This document shows, piece by piece, positions 15,773-24,309 of a stretch of DNA of 30,394 bases. Both the position numbers and the translations under genes were made by a program. Origin of the DNA: JBMNNS01 sp050942625 (lineage in GTDB: Bacteria > Bacillota > Dethiobacteria > DTU022 > UBA8154); assembly GCA_050942625.1 (NCBI GenBank), contig JBMNNS010000010.1, forward strand, positions 1-30,394, read 5' to 3'. The number at the start of each line of letters is the position of its first letter. Positions within the stretch are counted from its first letter, which is position 1. The notes below the pieces were generated by a model. That model ran no database searches. It was not told where the DNA came from and saw only the letters and a list, made by a program, of their open reading frames with translations.

Positions 15773-17311
15773 TTGTACGTCCTTAACTATAAGATCACAT
15801 TGCTTTCAAAGGTACTTATTAGCAGTCTTTCAACAGATCAAAATATGGTTCAGACCCTTGATTATTTGAGGGGAAGTACAGTTTTAGGAATGCTGGCCTC
15901 CAGGTTTATTTTAAAAAAACGGCTAAATAATTGTGCCCACGAGAATGATACTTTTTACCGCTGGTTTTTGAGGGGAGATCTACTATTTTCAAATGGTTAT
16001 ATTATGGGCCGTCATGCCGGTGCTAGTCCTACCCCTTTCTATATCCAACAACAAAAGACCGGCCATGATCTTTATAATGTTTTCCTAGATGATACTGATG
16101 AAATCACAAAGCCCTTGGGCGGCTTTTCTACTATTAATAACAATGTTATTCAAAACATTAAACCAAAAAAGCGGATTAGTTTTCATCATGAACGAGAACG
16201 CCTTACCGGAACCAGCCAAAAAGGCCTTTTTTTCAACTATGAATCTCTTCTCCCGGGCCAAACTTTTGTTGGTTCTGTTTACGGCAGTCATCAGGATTTG
16301 GCTGCTTTTAAGGAGTTAATGGGCCAAAAATTTAAAGCACACCTGGGGAAGTCAAAAGGCACAGAATATGGTGACGTAGAAGTTGAATTTCTAGATATCC
16401 AAAAATTTGATCACCATTTGTCTTCACATGAAGACTACTTGGAAGAAGGTATTTTCCTTAATTTTATTTCACCCTGTATTTTGCTCAACGACCTGGGCTT
16501 TTCTGATCCTTCCCTGGCAAACATAGAAAAATATCTTGAAGATATGTTTGGAAAGGATACCTTTACCATTGAAGGTTGCATCATTAAACAGGAATTTATT
16601 GAAAACTATTTATCGGTTTGGAGAATGAAAAGGCCTTTGGAAAGGGCGATTGCTGTAGGTTCTACGCTATATATCTATTTTGAACATATTAATGAAAGGA
16701 TTTTGAAAGGCCTGCGTGAGCTTTTGGAAAAGGGGATGGGAGAGCGGCTAGGAGAAGGTTTTGGAAGACTGCAGGTAGTTTCCGCAACCACTGAGGAATA
16801 TAGGCTAGACAATACAAAAGAAAAATTGGAAAAACCCGACGGTCCTATTCCAGAAACAATGAAGCAAATATTTCAAGAAATTATCAGAGACGCTTTATTG
16901 GATATTGTTAAGTCCAAAGCGTCTACCGATGCTAATAAGTTTAGGAACCTACCCAATAATAGCTTATTGGGTAGGTTAAAACTGATGGCAGATAAAGCGG
17001 ATCACAGCATTTTTTTGAGCAAGGTTGCCCAGCTTAGGGAAAAAGCCAAAAACCAACTTAACAATTGCTATTATGTTGGCAGCCAGGGGAGAGAGAGCCT
17101 TTTTAATTATTTAAAGAAGCAGGATGAAGAAAAAGTACTCAACAATCTGTTCAACAACCTGGGGGATTATGAAAGATTAGCCATGCTCACTAATTTTGAT
17201 ATAAAGGAGCAAAAAGAATATTTGCAATTTCTTTGGAACACATACCTGCAAATATTTTTAAAAGAATTATGGTGGATGAATAAACAGCAAAAGGAGGTTG
17301 AACCTTCGTGA
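15773..17311 (+). CDS. csx10: Csx10 (Cas5-like RAMP of type III-D) with C-terminal helical, Cas11-like extension
   Basis: Residues 1 to about 345 are a Csx10/Cas5-type RAMP that caps the 5' tag end of crRNA. The start shows LDYLRGSTVLGMLASRF (31-47), and there are further RAMP-like elements at TGTSQKGLFFNYESL and GERLGEGFGRL, the last being the glycine-rich loop. The remaining ~155 residues are predicted helical and charged, with SLLGRLKLMADKAD and a long final helix, resembling a fused small subunit (Cas11). No separate cas11 gene exists in the operon, which supports that reading. TTG start with GAAGGAGG 8 bases upstream. It abuts the Cas7 gene with no gap and overlaps the next gene by 4 bases. 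Confidence 0.85.
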   Translation: MYVLNYKITLLSKVLISSLSTDQNMVQTLDYLRGSTVLGMLASRFILKKRLNNCAHENDTFYRWFLRGDLLFSNGYIMGRHAGASPTPFYIQQQKTGHDLYNVFLDDTDEITKPLGGFSTINNNVIQNIKPKKRISFHHERERLTGTSQKGLFFNYESLLPGQTFVGSVYGSHQDLAAFKELMGQKFKAHLGKSKGTEYGDVEVEFLDIQKFDHHLSSHEDYLEEGIFLNFISPCILLNDLGFSDPSLANIEKYLEDMFGKDTFTIEGCIIKQEFIENYLSVWRMKRPLERAIAVGSTLYIYFEHINERILKGLRELLEKGMGERLGEGFGRLQVVSATTEEYRLDNTKEKLEKPDGPIPETMKQIFQEIIRDALLDIVKSKASTDANKFRNLPNNSLLGRLKLMADKADHSIFLSKVAQLREKAKNQLNNCYYVGSQGRESLFNYLKKQDEEKVLNNLFNNLGDYERLAMLTNFDIKEQKEYLQFLWNTYLQIFLKELWWMNKQQKEVEPS

Positions 17312-18786
17312 CTGATAGGGCAAGTATTAAAGGAAGATTTTTAATTGAAGGAATTCTTTGTTTAACGTCGCCCCTTATTATAGGAACCGGTGAAAAGCAA
17401 GAACTGGATCTGGTCGTTATCAAAGACAGTTTTGGAAACCCTTTTATTCCGGCTACGTCCCTGGTAGGAGCCCTCAGGCACTACTTTTATGAGAGGCTAA
17501 CACTGGAGGGGGATGACGACCAATTTGAATTTTTCTGGGGTTCAGATAAACGTATGTCTCAAAGGGACAGTTCCTACTACCAAAGTGCCTTCTCTTTGGA
17601 TGATTTAGTGGCGCTTGGCACCCCCTTGCTATCGGCTAGGGATGGAATATGTATAGATCCTCTTACAGGAACTGCCCGGGATGCAATGAAATATGACTTT
17701 GAAGTTGTTGATCCTGAAACAGAATTCAAATTTAGGGCTCAGGTAACACTCAGGGAGGGTTTTTGCCGAAATACCTTCCTTAGGATCATTGTTTCTATAA
17801 TTAAAATTTTGGCAGAAGGCAAATTATCCCTGGGAGCTATGACAACAAAAGGTTTTGGAAAATGTAAGCTCAAACACTACGGCGTTTATGAATACAACTT
17901 TTCGAATAAAAGAGATGTGTTTGCCTGGCTTAAAAGAGAAACGCTGGACGAACAAAAAATGACATTGGACTTTGATTTGGCTTTTGCTGAAAAAGAGGGA
18001 AGTATGTTTTTGGAAGCAGTATTTGGAATAAAAAATTCCTTGATTATAAAGTCCTATTCTGGTGATCCTGATAGTGCAGATGCAGTTCACCTAAAAAGCA
18101 GGGGGAAAAATGTGCTGCCCGGCACATCAATAAAAGGAGCCCTTAGAGCACGGGCTATTAAAATTATCAATACCCTAGTGGGTTCTAGCGATACTGTTAA
18201 AAATCCCGGGGATTCTCCTTATAGTTTCGGTGAAATAATGACCAGGAGTCTTTTTGGATGGGCAACAGATGAACCGGACGAGAAAAGGGAAAAAATTAAA
18301 AGCAGATTTTTGGTAGAAGAAACTTATATTAATAATGTTGTTGAGGAGATCCAATTTAGAACATGCATAGATCGCTTTACCGGCGGTGTTGTTAAAGCTG
18401 CTTTATTTGATACACAACCTCTTTGGCCCCAAAAACAGGGGGAACAGGTAAGAATAAAGATAGAAATCAGAGATTATGAAGAATGGGAGGCAGGGCTTCT
18501 ACTTTTATTATTAAAGGATTTATGGACTGGTGACCTTCCCCTGGGTGGGGATAAGGGTATTGGCAGGGGGTTGCTTCAAGGTATTTGGGCCCGGATTGAT
18601 ATGGGGAAACAAAAAATATATGAAATACGTGTTAATGGTGCTCTAGATACGGGAGAAAAACAATATTCTTTAACCATTAAAGGCCAGGAGGAAATGGAGA
18701 CCTTGCTCCAAGCGTTTCTAGAAAAGGTTGAAAAAGAGATGAAGGAGGGGACAATTGTTGGGCGGGCTGAAACTAATAAAGGATAG
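17308..18786 (+). CDS. Cas7-2x: two tandem Csm3-like RAMP domains (type III-D)
   Basis: A 492-residue protein containing two Cas7 units. Unit 1 has IPATSLVGALR (47-57), the thumb motif IDPLTGTARDAM (116-127) and TKGFGKC (180-186). Unit 2 has LPGTSIKGALR (270-280), IDRFTGGVVKAALFD (354-368) and GGDKGIGRG. The repeated ID-P/R-x-TG motifs are the conserved thumb loop of Csm3 that sits at target-RNA cleavage sites, so this subunit probably provides two cuts. It forms two consecutive backbone segments of the effector. GTG start with AAAGGAGG about 10 bases upstream. It overlaps csx19 by 32 bases. Confidence 0.9.
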   Translation: MTDRASIKGRFLIEGILCLTSPLIIGTGEKQELDLVVIKDSFGNPFIPATSLVGALRHYFYERLTLEGDDDQFEFFWGSDKRMSQRDSSYYQSAFSLDDLVALGTPLLSARDGICIDPLTGTARDAMKYDFEVVDPETEFKFRAQVTLREGFCRNTFLRIIVSIIKILAEGKLSLGAMTTKGFGKCKLKHYGVYEYNFSNKRDVFAWLKRETLDEQKMTLDFDLAFAEKEGSMFLEAVFGIKNSLIIKSYSGDPDSADAVHLKSRGKNVLPGTSIKGALRARAIKIINTLVGSSDTVKNPGDSPYSFGEIMTRSLFGWATDEPDEKREKIKSRFLVEETYINNVVEEIQFRTCIDRFTGGVVKAALFDTQPLWPQKQGEQVRIKIEIRDYEEWEAGLLLLLLKDLWTGDLPLGGDKGIGRGLLQGIWARIDMGKQKIYEIRVNGALDTGEKQYSLTIKGQEEMETLLQAFLEKVEKEMKEGTIVGRAETNKG

Positions 18787-19339
18787 AACCAGTATTGAAA
18801 AAATAGAGAGGGAAATAACCGGTTGGGGAGAGCTGGTAAATACTTTGACAGAACATTTTCCAAAGAATGGTTATATAGTCGCATACCTGCATTACAAAGT
18901 TTTGCTAGGAAAATTAATCGGGGGAAAACCCAAATTTTTTAAAAACGAAACCTTTAATCCCAAATATCTGCTCAAGCTAAGGGCATTTAATGAAAACCAG
19001 GAACTGTTTATTTGGCAACATGAAGAATACTTTTTTAAGGGCCGTTTACGAATTGATGGTGAAGGCCATGGTGAAAATGAAGGATGCAAAAATATTGTAG
19101 AAGTAGAACAGGTCCTATGGGGGACAGATTGTAAGGCACTTGATGATGGTTGGGTATGTCTATTTGAAAAACGTGGTACAGAATTAATATTTCCCCCAGA
19201 AGTAAAAGTCCGGGGAAATATGTTAAACCCCAAAAACCGTCTAAAAATAAAAACCCGGTATTATATTGGCTATAACGATATGGGACAAGCGGGTTATGAA
19301 GATTGCCGTTTTGTGGAATTTACAGGTACGGAGGTATAA
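18755..19339 (+). CDS. csx19: Csx19, type III-D accessory subunit
   Basis: A 194-residue protein recognised as Csx19 by its central segment LLKLRAFNENQELFIW followed by FKGRLRIDGEG, the paired-strand pattern of the family, and by its place between Cas7 subunits in a III-D operon. Csx19 is a component of the III-D effector near the crRNA 5' end; no catalytic activity is known. The TTG at 18755 is favoured because GAAGGAGGGG (18741-18750) lies just before it, inside the upstream gene. Translation is probably coupled through the 32-base overlap. Confidence 0.75.
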   Translation: MLGGLKLIKDRTSIEKIEREITGWGELVNTLTEHFPKNGYIVAYLHYKVLLGKLIGGKPKFFKNETFNPKYLLKLRAFNENQELFIWQHEEYFFKGRLRIDGEGHGENEGCKNIVEVEQVLWGTDCKALDDGWVCLFEKRGTELIFPPEVKVRGNMLNPKNRLKIKTRYYIGYNDMGQAGYEDCRFVEFTGTEV

Positions 19340-19342
19340 ACG

Positions 19343-21394
19343 ATGGAAAAAGCTACTTTTATAAAGATTGCCCGAGGGAAAAAAGGGAAGATGCATGGTG
19401 AAATATTATTTGAAAAAGGTAAAACAATGCCTATCCCCCAGGGTACAAAATTTTTAACGGAAGCAATGCAGGACCAGCCCTGTGAGGTTCTGCGGGAAAA
19501 AGGAGTTATTACACGGATAGTTTTTGAGGGGAAGGAAATATATTCCAAAGATACAGGTTATTCTTCCAGGGGCGAACCAAAATATGCTAAAAAACAGAAT
19601 GTTCCTAAACAAGGTCAAAGGGATCATAAGAAGAAGGATTTTAGCCAAAGCACCAGTGGGAAAAAACAATCCGGATTTGCATGGGCACCATATAATTTTA
19701 TACCACTTAATAAGACTATCGTTGAAGGACAAGCCCCAGCCAGGTTCGATTCTTATAAAAAAAACCGGCATACTGGGTACATAAGATGTAACCTGGAAGC
19801 TTTGACACCCCTTTACTTAAGGGATACTTATACCCCTGAAGAGCTCAGCAAAAAGGAACAGGGGGAGGATAACCCCGATTTTTTTTCCCCTGGTAACAGA
19901 ATAAAAATTCCTGGAAGCAGCCTTCGTGGGATGGTAAGGAATTTGGTAGAGATTATTAGCTGGAGCAAATTTGGTTTTTTTGAAGATAAGCTGTTGTTTT
20001 ATCGGGGCTTGGCAGATAAAAATGCTGATTTTAGAAAAGAGTACCAAAGAAATATGTCTTCTTACCAAGAAAGAAAAACTACTTATAAATTTAACGCTGG
20101 ATATCTGCAAAGGCAGGGATTAGAATACTTTATTATTCCAGCAAGGATAGAAAACGGGAAACAATTTGTCCAGGTTAAAAAACAAAGCAGAAACAAGGAA
20201 TTTGTTTTTGAAAAACAGCTTAATGGTAAATATCTAGTTATTTCAGGCAACATGCAGGGGAAAAAAAGGGATTGGTTGATTAACCCACCGGACTCTCCCA
20301 CCAAAAGAATACCTGTGCCGGAAAAAGATGTGCTTGCCTATAACATGGACGATAATCGTTATGAAGATAAAAATAAAAGGCATGACGGTAACTTAATGCG
20401 CATGTTATCCAGCTTTTCCGAAGGGATGGTTCCCTGCTTTTATGTTACCTGGAAAGATGCCCAAGGTAAGGAACGGGTATCCTTTGGTCATACAGGATAT
20501 TTCAGGTTGGCCTATAATTATACCATTGGGGATTATCTTCCAGAATCACACAAAAAGGAGTCTATTGACTTTGCTCAATCAATTTTTGGTTCGGCAGATA
20601 AAAAGTTTGCTACTCGGGTCTATTTTGAAGATGCTGAGCTAATGCCTAATCAGCAAAATGTTGTTTTTGAAAAAGCTAGTGTTCCGCAAATTCTTTCAGG
20701 ACCAAAACCAACAACTTTTCAACACTATTTAGAAGCTGATGATGGTAAACCCTGTCACTGGAATATTAGGAAATATAATGACACTATCACAATACGTGGT
20801 AATAAGTTATATTGGCATCGAAATAATCCAAACTGGGAAATGGGGAAAAAAGAACAAGATAAAGGGAAAAAGAAGGAAAACAAAAATATTATTACGCAGA
20901 TGCGTCCTATAAAAAAAGGAACATTGTTCGAATTTAAAATACGCTACGAAAATTTAACAGACGAGGAATTAGGATTGCTGCTTTTTACGTTAGATCTTCC
21001 CCAAGGCCATTGCTACAAACTTGGTATGGGAAAACCTTTAGGCTTGGGATCAGTTAAAATAACCCCTACACTCTATGTTGATAGTCGTAAAGAACGTTAC
21101 AGTAAATTATTTCAAGCTGAAGAATGGTTTTTAGATGAAAAAGTAAGTGATGGCGAAATATACAAAAAAGCTTTTGAAAAATATCTGTTAAATAAATTAA
21201 AACAACAAGAAGGGATTAAAGAAAACTCTCTTTGGGATATTGAAAGAATGCGTTACCTTAAAATCATGCTAAGCTGGGATAATACAAAAATACCTGATTG
21301 GCTTGATAAAACAAAATATATGCAAATTGAACCGGATAATGATTTTAAAAATAGAATGATATTACCCAGTCCTGAAGTAGTGATAAATTCTTAG
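19343..21394 (+). CDS. Large Cas7 with insertions (TIGR03986-like type III RAMP)
   Basis: The 683-residue protein fits the TIGR03986 family, equivalent to the Cas7-insertion subunit of III-Dv. Residues 1-67 form a small basic beta domain resembling an OB/cold-shock fold. A lysine-rich linker (about 68-112) follows, then WAPYNFIPLNKTI (114-126), the RAMP loop IPGSSLRGMVRNLVE, and near the end GMGKPLGLGSVKI, the glycine-rich loop. The middle is expanded by several hundred residues relative to a single Cas7. It likely caps the target 3' side of the backbone. Its G+C is the lowest in the window (19 of 60 bases in a sample from 20821). GGAGGT precedes the ATG. Confidence 0.85.
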   Translation: MEKATFIKIARGKKGKMHGEILFEKGKTMPIPQGTKFLTEAMQDQPCEVLREKGVITRIVFEGKEIYSKDTGYSSRGEPKYAKKQNVPKQGQRDHKKKDFSQSTSGKKQSGFAWAPYNFIPLNKTIVEGQAPARFDSYKKNRHTGYIRCNLEALTPLYLRDTYTPEELSKKEQGEDNPDFFSPGNRIKIPGSSLRGMVRNLVEIISWSKFGFFEDKLLFYRGLADKNADFRKEYQRNMSSYQERKTTYKFNAGYLQRQGLEYFIIPARIENGKQFVQVKKQSRNKEFVFEKQLNGKYLVISGNMQGKKRDWLINPPDSPTKRIPVPEKDVLAYNMDDNRYEDKNKRHDGNLMRMLSSFSEGMVPCFYVTWKDAQGKERVSFGHTGYFRLAYNYTIGDYLPESHKKESIDFAQSIFGSADKKFATRVYFEDAELMPNQQNVVFEKASVPQILSGPKPTTFQHYLEADDGKPCHWNIRKYNDTITIRGNKLYWHRNNPNWEMGKKEQDKGKKKENKNIITQMRPIKKGTLFEFKIRYENLTDEELGLLLFTLDLPQGHCYKLGMGKPLGLGSVKITPTLYVDSRKERYSKLFQAEEWFLDEKVSDGEIYKKAFEKYLLNKLKQQEGIKENSLWDIERMRYLKIMLSWDNTKIPDWLDKTKYMQIEPDNDFKNRMILPSPEVVINS

Positions 21395-21407
21395 GGGGAA
21401 TAAACAA

Positions 21408-22289
21408 ATGAGTCCCAAAAATCAGCCTGCAACGATGATCGCTACCTTAGGGGTGGAACCCCAGGTAGTTACTATAGCTTTGGATGCCCTTCTCAACATG
21501 GGTAAGCAAATTAAAGAAACAACGGTTATCTATACTGGGAACCCTACTGTAAGGGAATCCGTGAAGATCTTGAAAGATGAGTTTGGCAGATGGGAGGCTT
21601 ATTCCCAAATACACTTCCGGTGTGTTCCGGTAACCGCTGATCAGAAGATAATCCAAGACTTTCAAACGGAAAAACAACTGGGAGGGCTTTTGCGGGCGCT
21701 TTATGTAGAAATAAGGCGGGCCCGTAGGGACAAGCTTCTTGTGCATCTTTGCCTTTCCGGTGGGCGCAAGATCATGGGCCTTATAGGTATGTCAGTAGCG
21801 CAGCTACTATTCGGCCCCGAGGACCAAGCCTGGTATCTAATTACCGAAGGATGGCAGCCCGGGGCTGCCCGCCATCTACATGCTTTAAAAACGGAGCAGG
21901 TCTGGCTGGTACCTGTTCCTATTCTTCGTTGGAATGAGGCCGGAACCCTTGTGCAAGTAGTCACCGAACTTGATGATCCACAAGAATTACTGGCCTGGTA
22001 TGAACGGCTTACCCACAAAGCAGAAGAAAGGCGTAAAGGAGAATTTATCAGGCACTGGCTTACTTCTGCCGAAAGCGAGGTTATGCAGTTGGCCTGTTAC
22101 GGCTTTGACAACGCTACTATTGCTGCTAGGCTGGGTAAACAGGAGCAAACTGTAGCTAACCAGTTGCATACGGTTTATCAAAAATTGCAGGAATGGCTGG
22201 ACTATCCTGCCTATAATATCGATCGCAATGTCCTCATTGCCCAATTTGCACCATATTTTGCTCTTTTTAAGAGCGAAAATGGTAATTAA
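21408..22289 (+). CDS. CARF-domain (NE0113/ring-nuclease-like) protein fused to a LuxR/GerE helix-turn-helix
   Basis: Residues 8-165 match the Cas_NE0113-type CARF fold: IATLGVEPQVVTIALDALL at 11-29 and the ligand-loop motif LSGGRKIMG at 116-124, both expected to bind cyclic oligoadenylate and possibly cleave it. After a linker, residues 218-264 form a clear LuxR/GerE helix-turn-helix (LTSAESEVMQLACYGFDNAT, then IAARLGKQEQTVANQLHTVY). No nuclease domain follows. I infer a transcription factor gated by the signal made by Cas10. It is the last gene of the III-D operon, directly before the I-B promoter. Its G+C is far higher than the preceding genes (35 of 60 in a sample from 21721), as if acquired separately. 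AGGGGG precedes the ATG. Confidence 0.83.
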   Translation: MSPKNQPATMIATLGVEPQVVTIALDALLNMGKQIKETTVIYTGNPTVRESVKILKDEFGRWEAYSQIHFRCVPVTADQKIIQDFQTEKQLGGLLRALYVEIRRARRDKLLVHLCLSGGRKIMGLIGMSVAQLLFGPEDQAWYLITEGWQPGAARHLHALKTEQVWLVPVPILRWNEAGTLVQVVTELDDPQELLAWYERLTHKAEERRKGEFIRHWLTSAESEVMQLACYGFDNATIAARLGKQEQTVANQLHTVYQKLQEWLDYPAYNIDRNVLIAQFAPYFALFKSENGN

Positions 22290-22311
22290 ATACCAAATAA
22301 AAAGGTAATTA
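22281..22311 (+). promoter_or_regulatory. Candidate operator: GGTAATTA palindrome plus half-site upstream of the I-B promoter
   Basis: GGTAATTAAATACC (22281-22294) is palindromic at 12 of 14 positions and overlaps the stop codon of the CARF-LuxR gene. A second GGTAATTA lies at 22304-22311, just 6 bases before the -35. The two copies are 23 bases apart, about two helical turns, on the same face of the helix. Relative to the predicted start near 22352 they lie at about -71 to -58 and -48 to -41, typical for an activator. Confidence 0.4.
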
Positions 22312-22317
22312 GCTTTC

Positions 22318-22345
22318 TCGACAATATTTTTTAAAACAATACACT
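22318..22345 (+). promoter_or_regulatory. Promoter of the type I-B operon (cas8b onward)
   Basis: TCGACA (22318-22323, 5/6 match) and TACACT (22340-22345, 4/6) are separated by 16 bases in the 115-base gap between the III-D and I-B modules. This is the only intergenic gap above about 40 bases inside the cas region between cas6 and cas2, so an internal promoter here is plausible. Confidence 0.45.
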
Positions 22346-22404
22346 GTAGAAAAAGCAGATAAAATTGGTAGTCAGTAAATTTTCTAAGAAAGGAGGATGG
22401 AACT

Positions 22405-24252
22405 ATGATTACAGCAGTGAAAGAAATTGGTGAATTTGTGCTGAAGGAAAGGGAAGAATTCCGGGCCAAAGGTACACCAGAAGGTAAAGGTCTAGGAGCG
22501 CATCTGGAAACGTTGATAGAAGATCTATCTTTAAAATATCAGAACATGCAAGTGGCTGCATTAACATTTGTAAAAAAAGACGATGATTTGCATTATCATG
22601 GTGTGGAGCAGGAGGATTTAAACAGCGATAAAAAAATAAGCTACCTGTACAAGGCTGGTTCTGCAGGTGGTGCAAATTTTTCTCCTTCAGCCTTATTGAC
22701 AGAGGCAAACAAAACAATACCAAGAAAAGTGCTTGGGTGGTTTAAAGTTTTGGAGGATCAAAAAATCGTATTATCGAAAAGCGAAAGGAGCCTTCTGGAA
22801 AAGTTACAGAAAGAGTTAGGGGATAACGAAGAAGGTATTTGTGAAAACCTTGAACAACTGCGTGAAGAGTTGCCTCGTAGTGCAGGTATCTTTGTCACCA
22901 TAAAAATAAGGGAAGATAATAAGAATTATTACCCAGGTGATTACCCACTTTTTCAGAGGATTTTGGTGCAACAAGTTGAAGCAAAAGATCTCCGTATTTC
23001 AGCAAAGGACAAGGTCTGTTCAATTTGTGGGGAGAGAAAATCAAAGGTGCTTGGTAATGCCAGCGTTTATGCCTTTTATACTGAGGATAAGATTGGGTTT
23101 ATCGCCGGAGGTTTTGACGGCAAAAGAAGCTGGCGCAATTTTCCCTTATGCCAGGAATGCAAACTGATGTTGGAAGAAGGGAAAAAACATATTGAAGAAA
23201 ATCTCTCCTTTCGTTTTTGTGGTTTACGCTACCGTTACCAGTTGATCCCACGTTTTTTTGTTAATAAGGAACTTATTGCAAATGATATTCTAGACATTTT
23301 CAGAAAAAGTAGTAAGTTGGTATCTCTTAAGGAAAAAACGGTGACCCGTATTACGGGGGAGGAAGAGGAGATCCTTTATTATTTACAGGATGCCGAGGAT
23401 AACCTTTCGCTGAACTTTTTATTCTTACAAAAAATCCAGGCAGCGGAAAGGATTGTTTTGCTTATTGAGGATGTTTTGCCTTCAAGGTTGCGGACCCTTT
23501 TTACAGCCAAGGAGGTCGTAGATGAAGTTTTTGCCGATGATTTTAATTTTTGGAAGTTACGAGGGTTTTTTGGCAAGTCGGATCAGGATAAGAGAAACTT
23601 TGACCTTGACAAATATTTCCTAACCTTGGTGGAGCATATCTTCAAAGATCGCCCGGTAAGCCCCAAATTTGTATTTTATTATCTGTTGCAGCGCATTCGC
23701 TATGAATTTGCGCATGATCGTTATTTCCGGCCTGTGGTAAAGGATGGGTTGATGGTTTTATTATTTTTATTGGAACTAGATCTAATTAAAATGGAGGCAG
23801 TAGAAATGGAAAAAAGAACTTTTGAGCCCCTCTTTGAAAAGTATACTACTACCTTTGCCCTTCCCTGGAAAAGGGGAGTTTTCTTGCTGGGGGCGTTAAC
23901 GGAACTTCTTTTGCGCAAGCAGTATACAGAACGCAAAACGGCTCCCCCTTTCCGCAAAAATTTAAAAGGTTTAAAAATGGATGAAAGCGATCTCAGGGGA
24001 CTCTTGCCCAGGGTACAAAGCAAGTTGGAAGAATACAATTCTTTTGACTTGGGTAAAAAACTGATCGCTGCGGAGGCAGCCCATTATTTGCTAACAGCAG
24101 GCGAAAAATGGAAAGCCTCCAACGATGAAATGAATTTTTATTTTGCAGCCGGCATGAACCTGGTTAAAGAAGTAGCAGAAATAGCCTACCCCGACAAGGA
24201 AGAAATAATTGCAGCCTTGGAAGAAAATGGGGATGAGGACGAACAGGCATGA
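22405..24252 (+). CDS. cas8b: Type I-B Cascade large subunit Cas8b (TM1802/Csh1-like)
   Basis: The 615-residue large subunit of type I-B Cascade, responsible for PAM recognition and Cas3 recruitment. The family is recognised by a zinc-binding pair at Cys205/Cys208 (CSICGERK) and Cys249/Cys252 (LCQECK), and by its place before cas7-cas5-cas3. The C-terminal 200 residues are mostly helical, consistent with the small-subunit-like domain of Cas8. AAGGAGG lies 9 bases before the ATG. It heads a tight operon running through cas2 and is preceded by its own promoter candidate. Confidence 0.9.
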   Translation: MITAVKEIGEFVLKEREEFRAKGTPEGKGLGAHLETLIEDLSLKYQNMQVAALTFVKKDDDLHYHGVEQEDLNSDKKISYLYKAGSAGGANFSPSALLTEANKTIPRKVLGWFKVLEDQKIVLSKSERSLLEKLQKELGDNEEGICENLEQLREELPRSAGIFVTIKIREDNKNYYPGDYPLFQRILVQQVEAKDLRISAKDKVCSICGERKSKVLGNASVYAFYTEDKIGFIAGGFDGKRSWRNFPLCQECKLMLEEGKKHIEENLSFRFCGLRYRYQLIPRFFVNKELIANDILDIFRKSSKLVSLKEKTVTRITGEEEEILYYLQDAEDNLSLNFLFLQKIQAAERIVLLIEDVLPSRLRTLFTAKEVVDEVFADDFNFWKLRGFFGKSDQDKRNFDLDKYFLTLVEHIFKDRPVSPKFVFYYLLQRIRYEFAHDRYFRPVVKDGLMVLLFLLELDLIKMEAVEMEKRTFEPLFEKYTTTFALPWKRGVFLLGALTELLLRKQYTERKTAPPFRKNLKGLKMDESDLRGLLPRVQSKLEEYNSFDLGKKLIAAEAAHYLLTAGEKWKASNDEMNFYFAAGMNLVKEVAEIAYPDKEEIIAALEENGDEDEQA

Positions 24253-24309
24253 GGAAAGCAAGTTGTTTAAAAAATTACCAACTGAATAATGGAATGGAGG
24301 CAGTTAATA

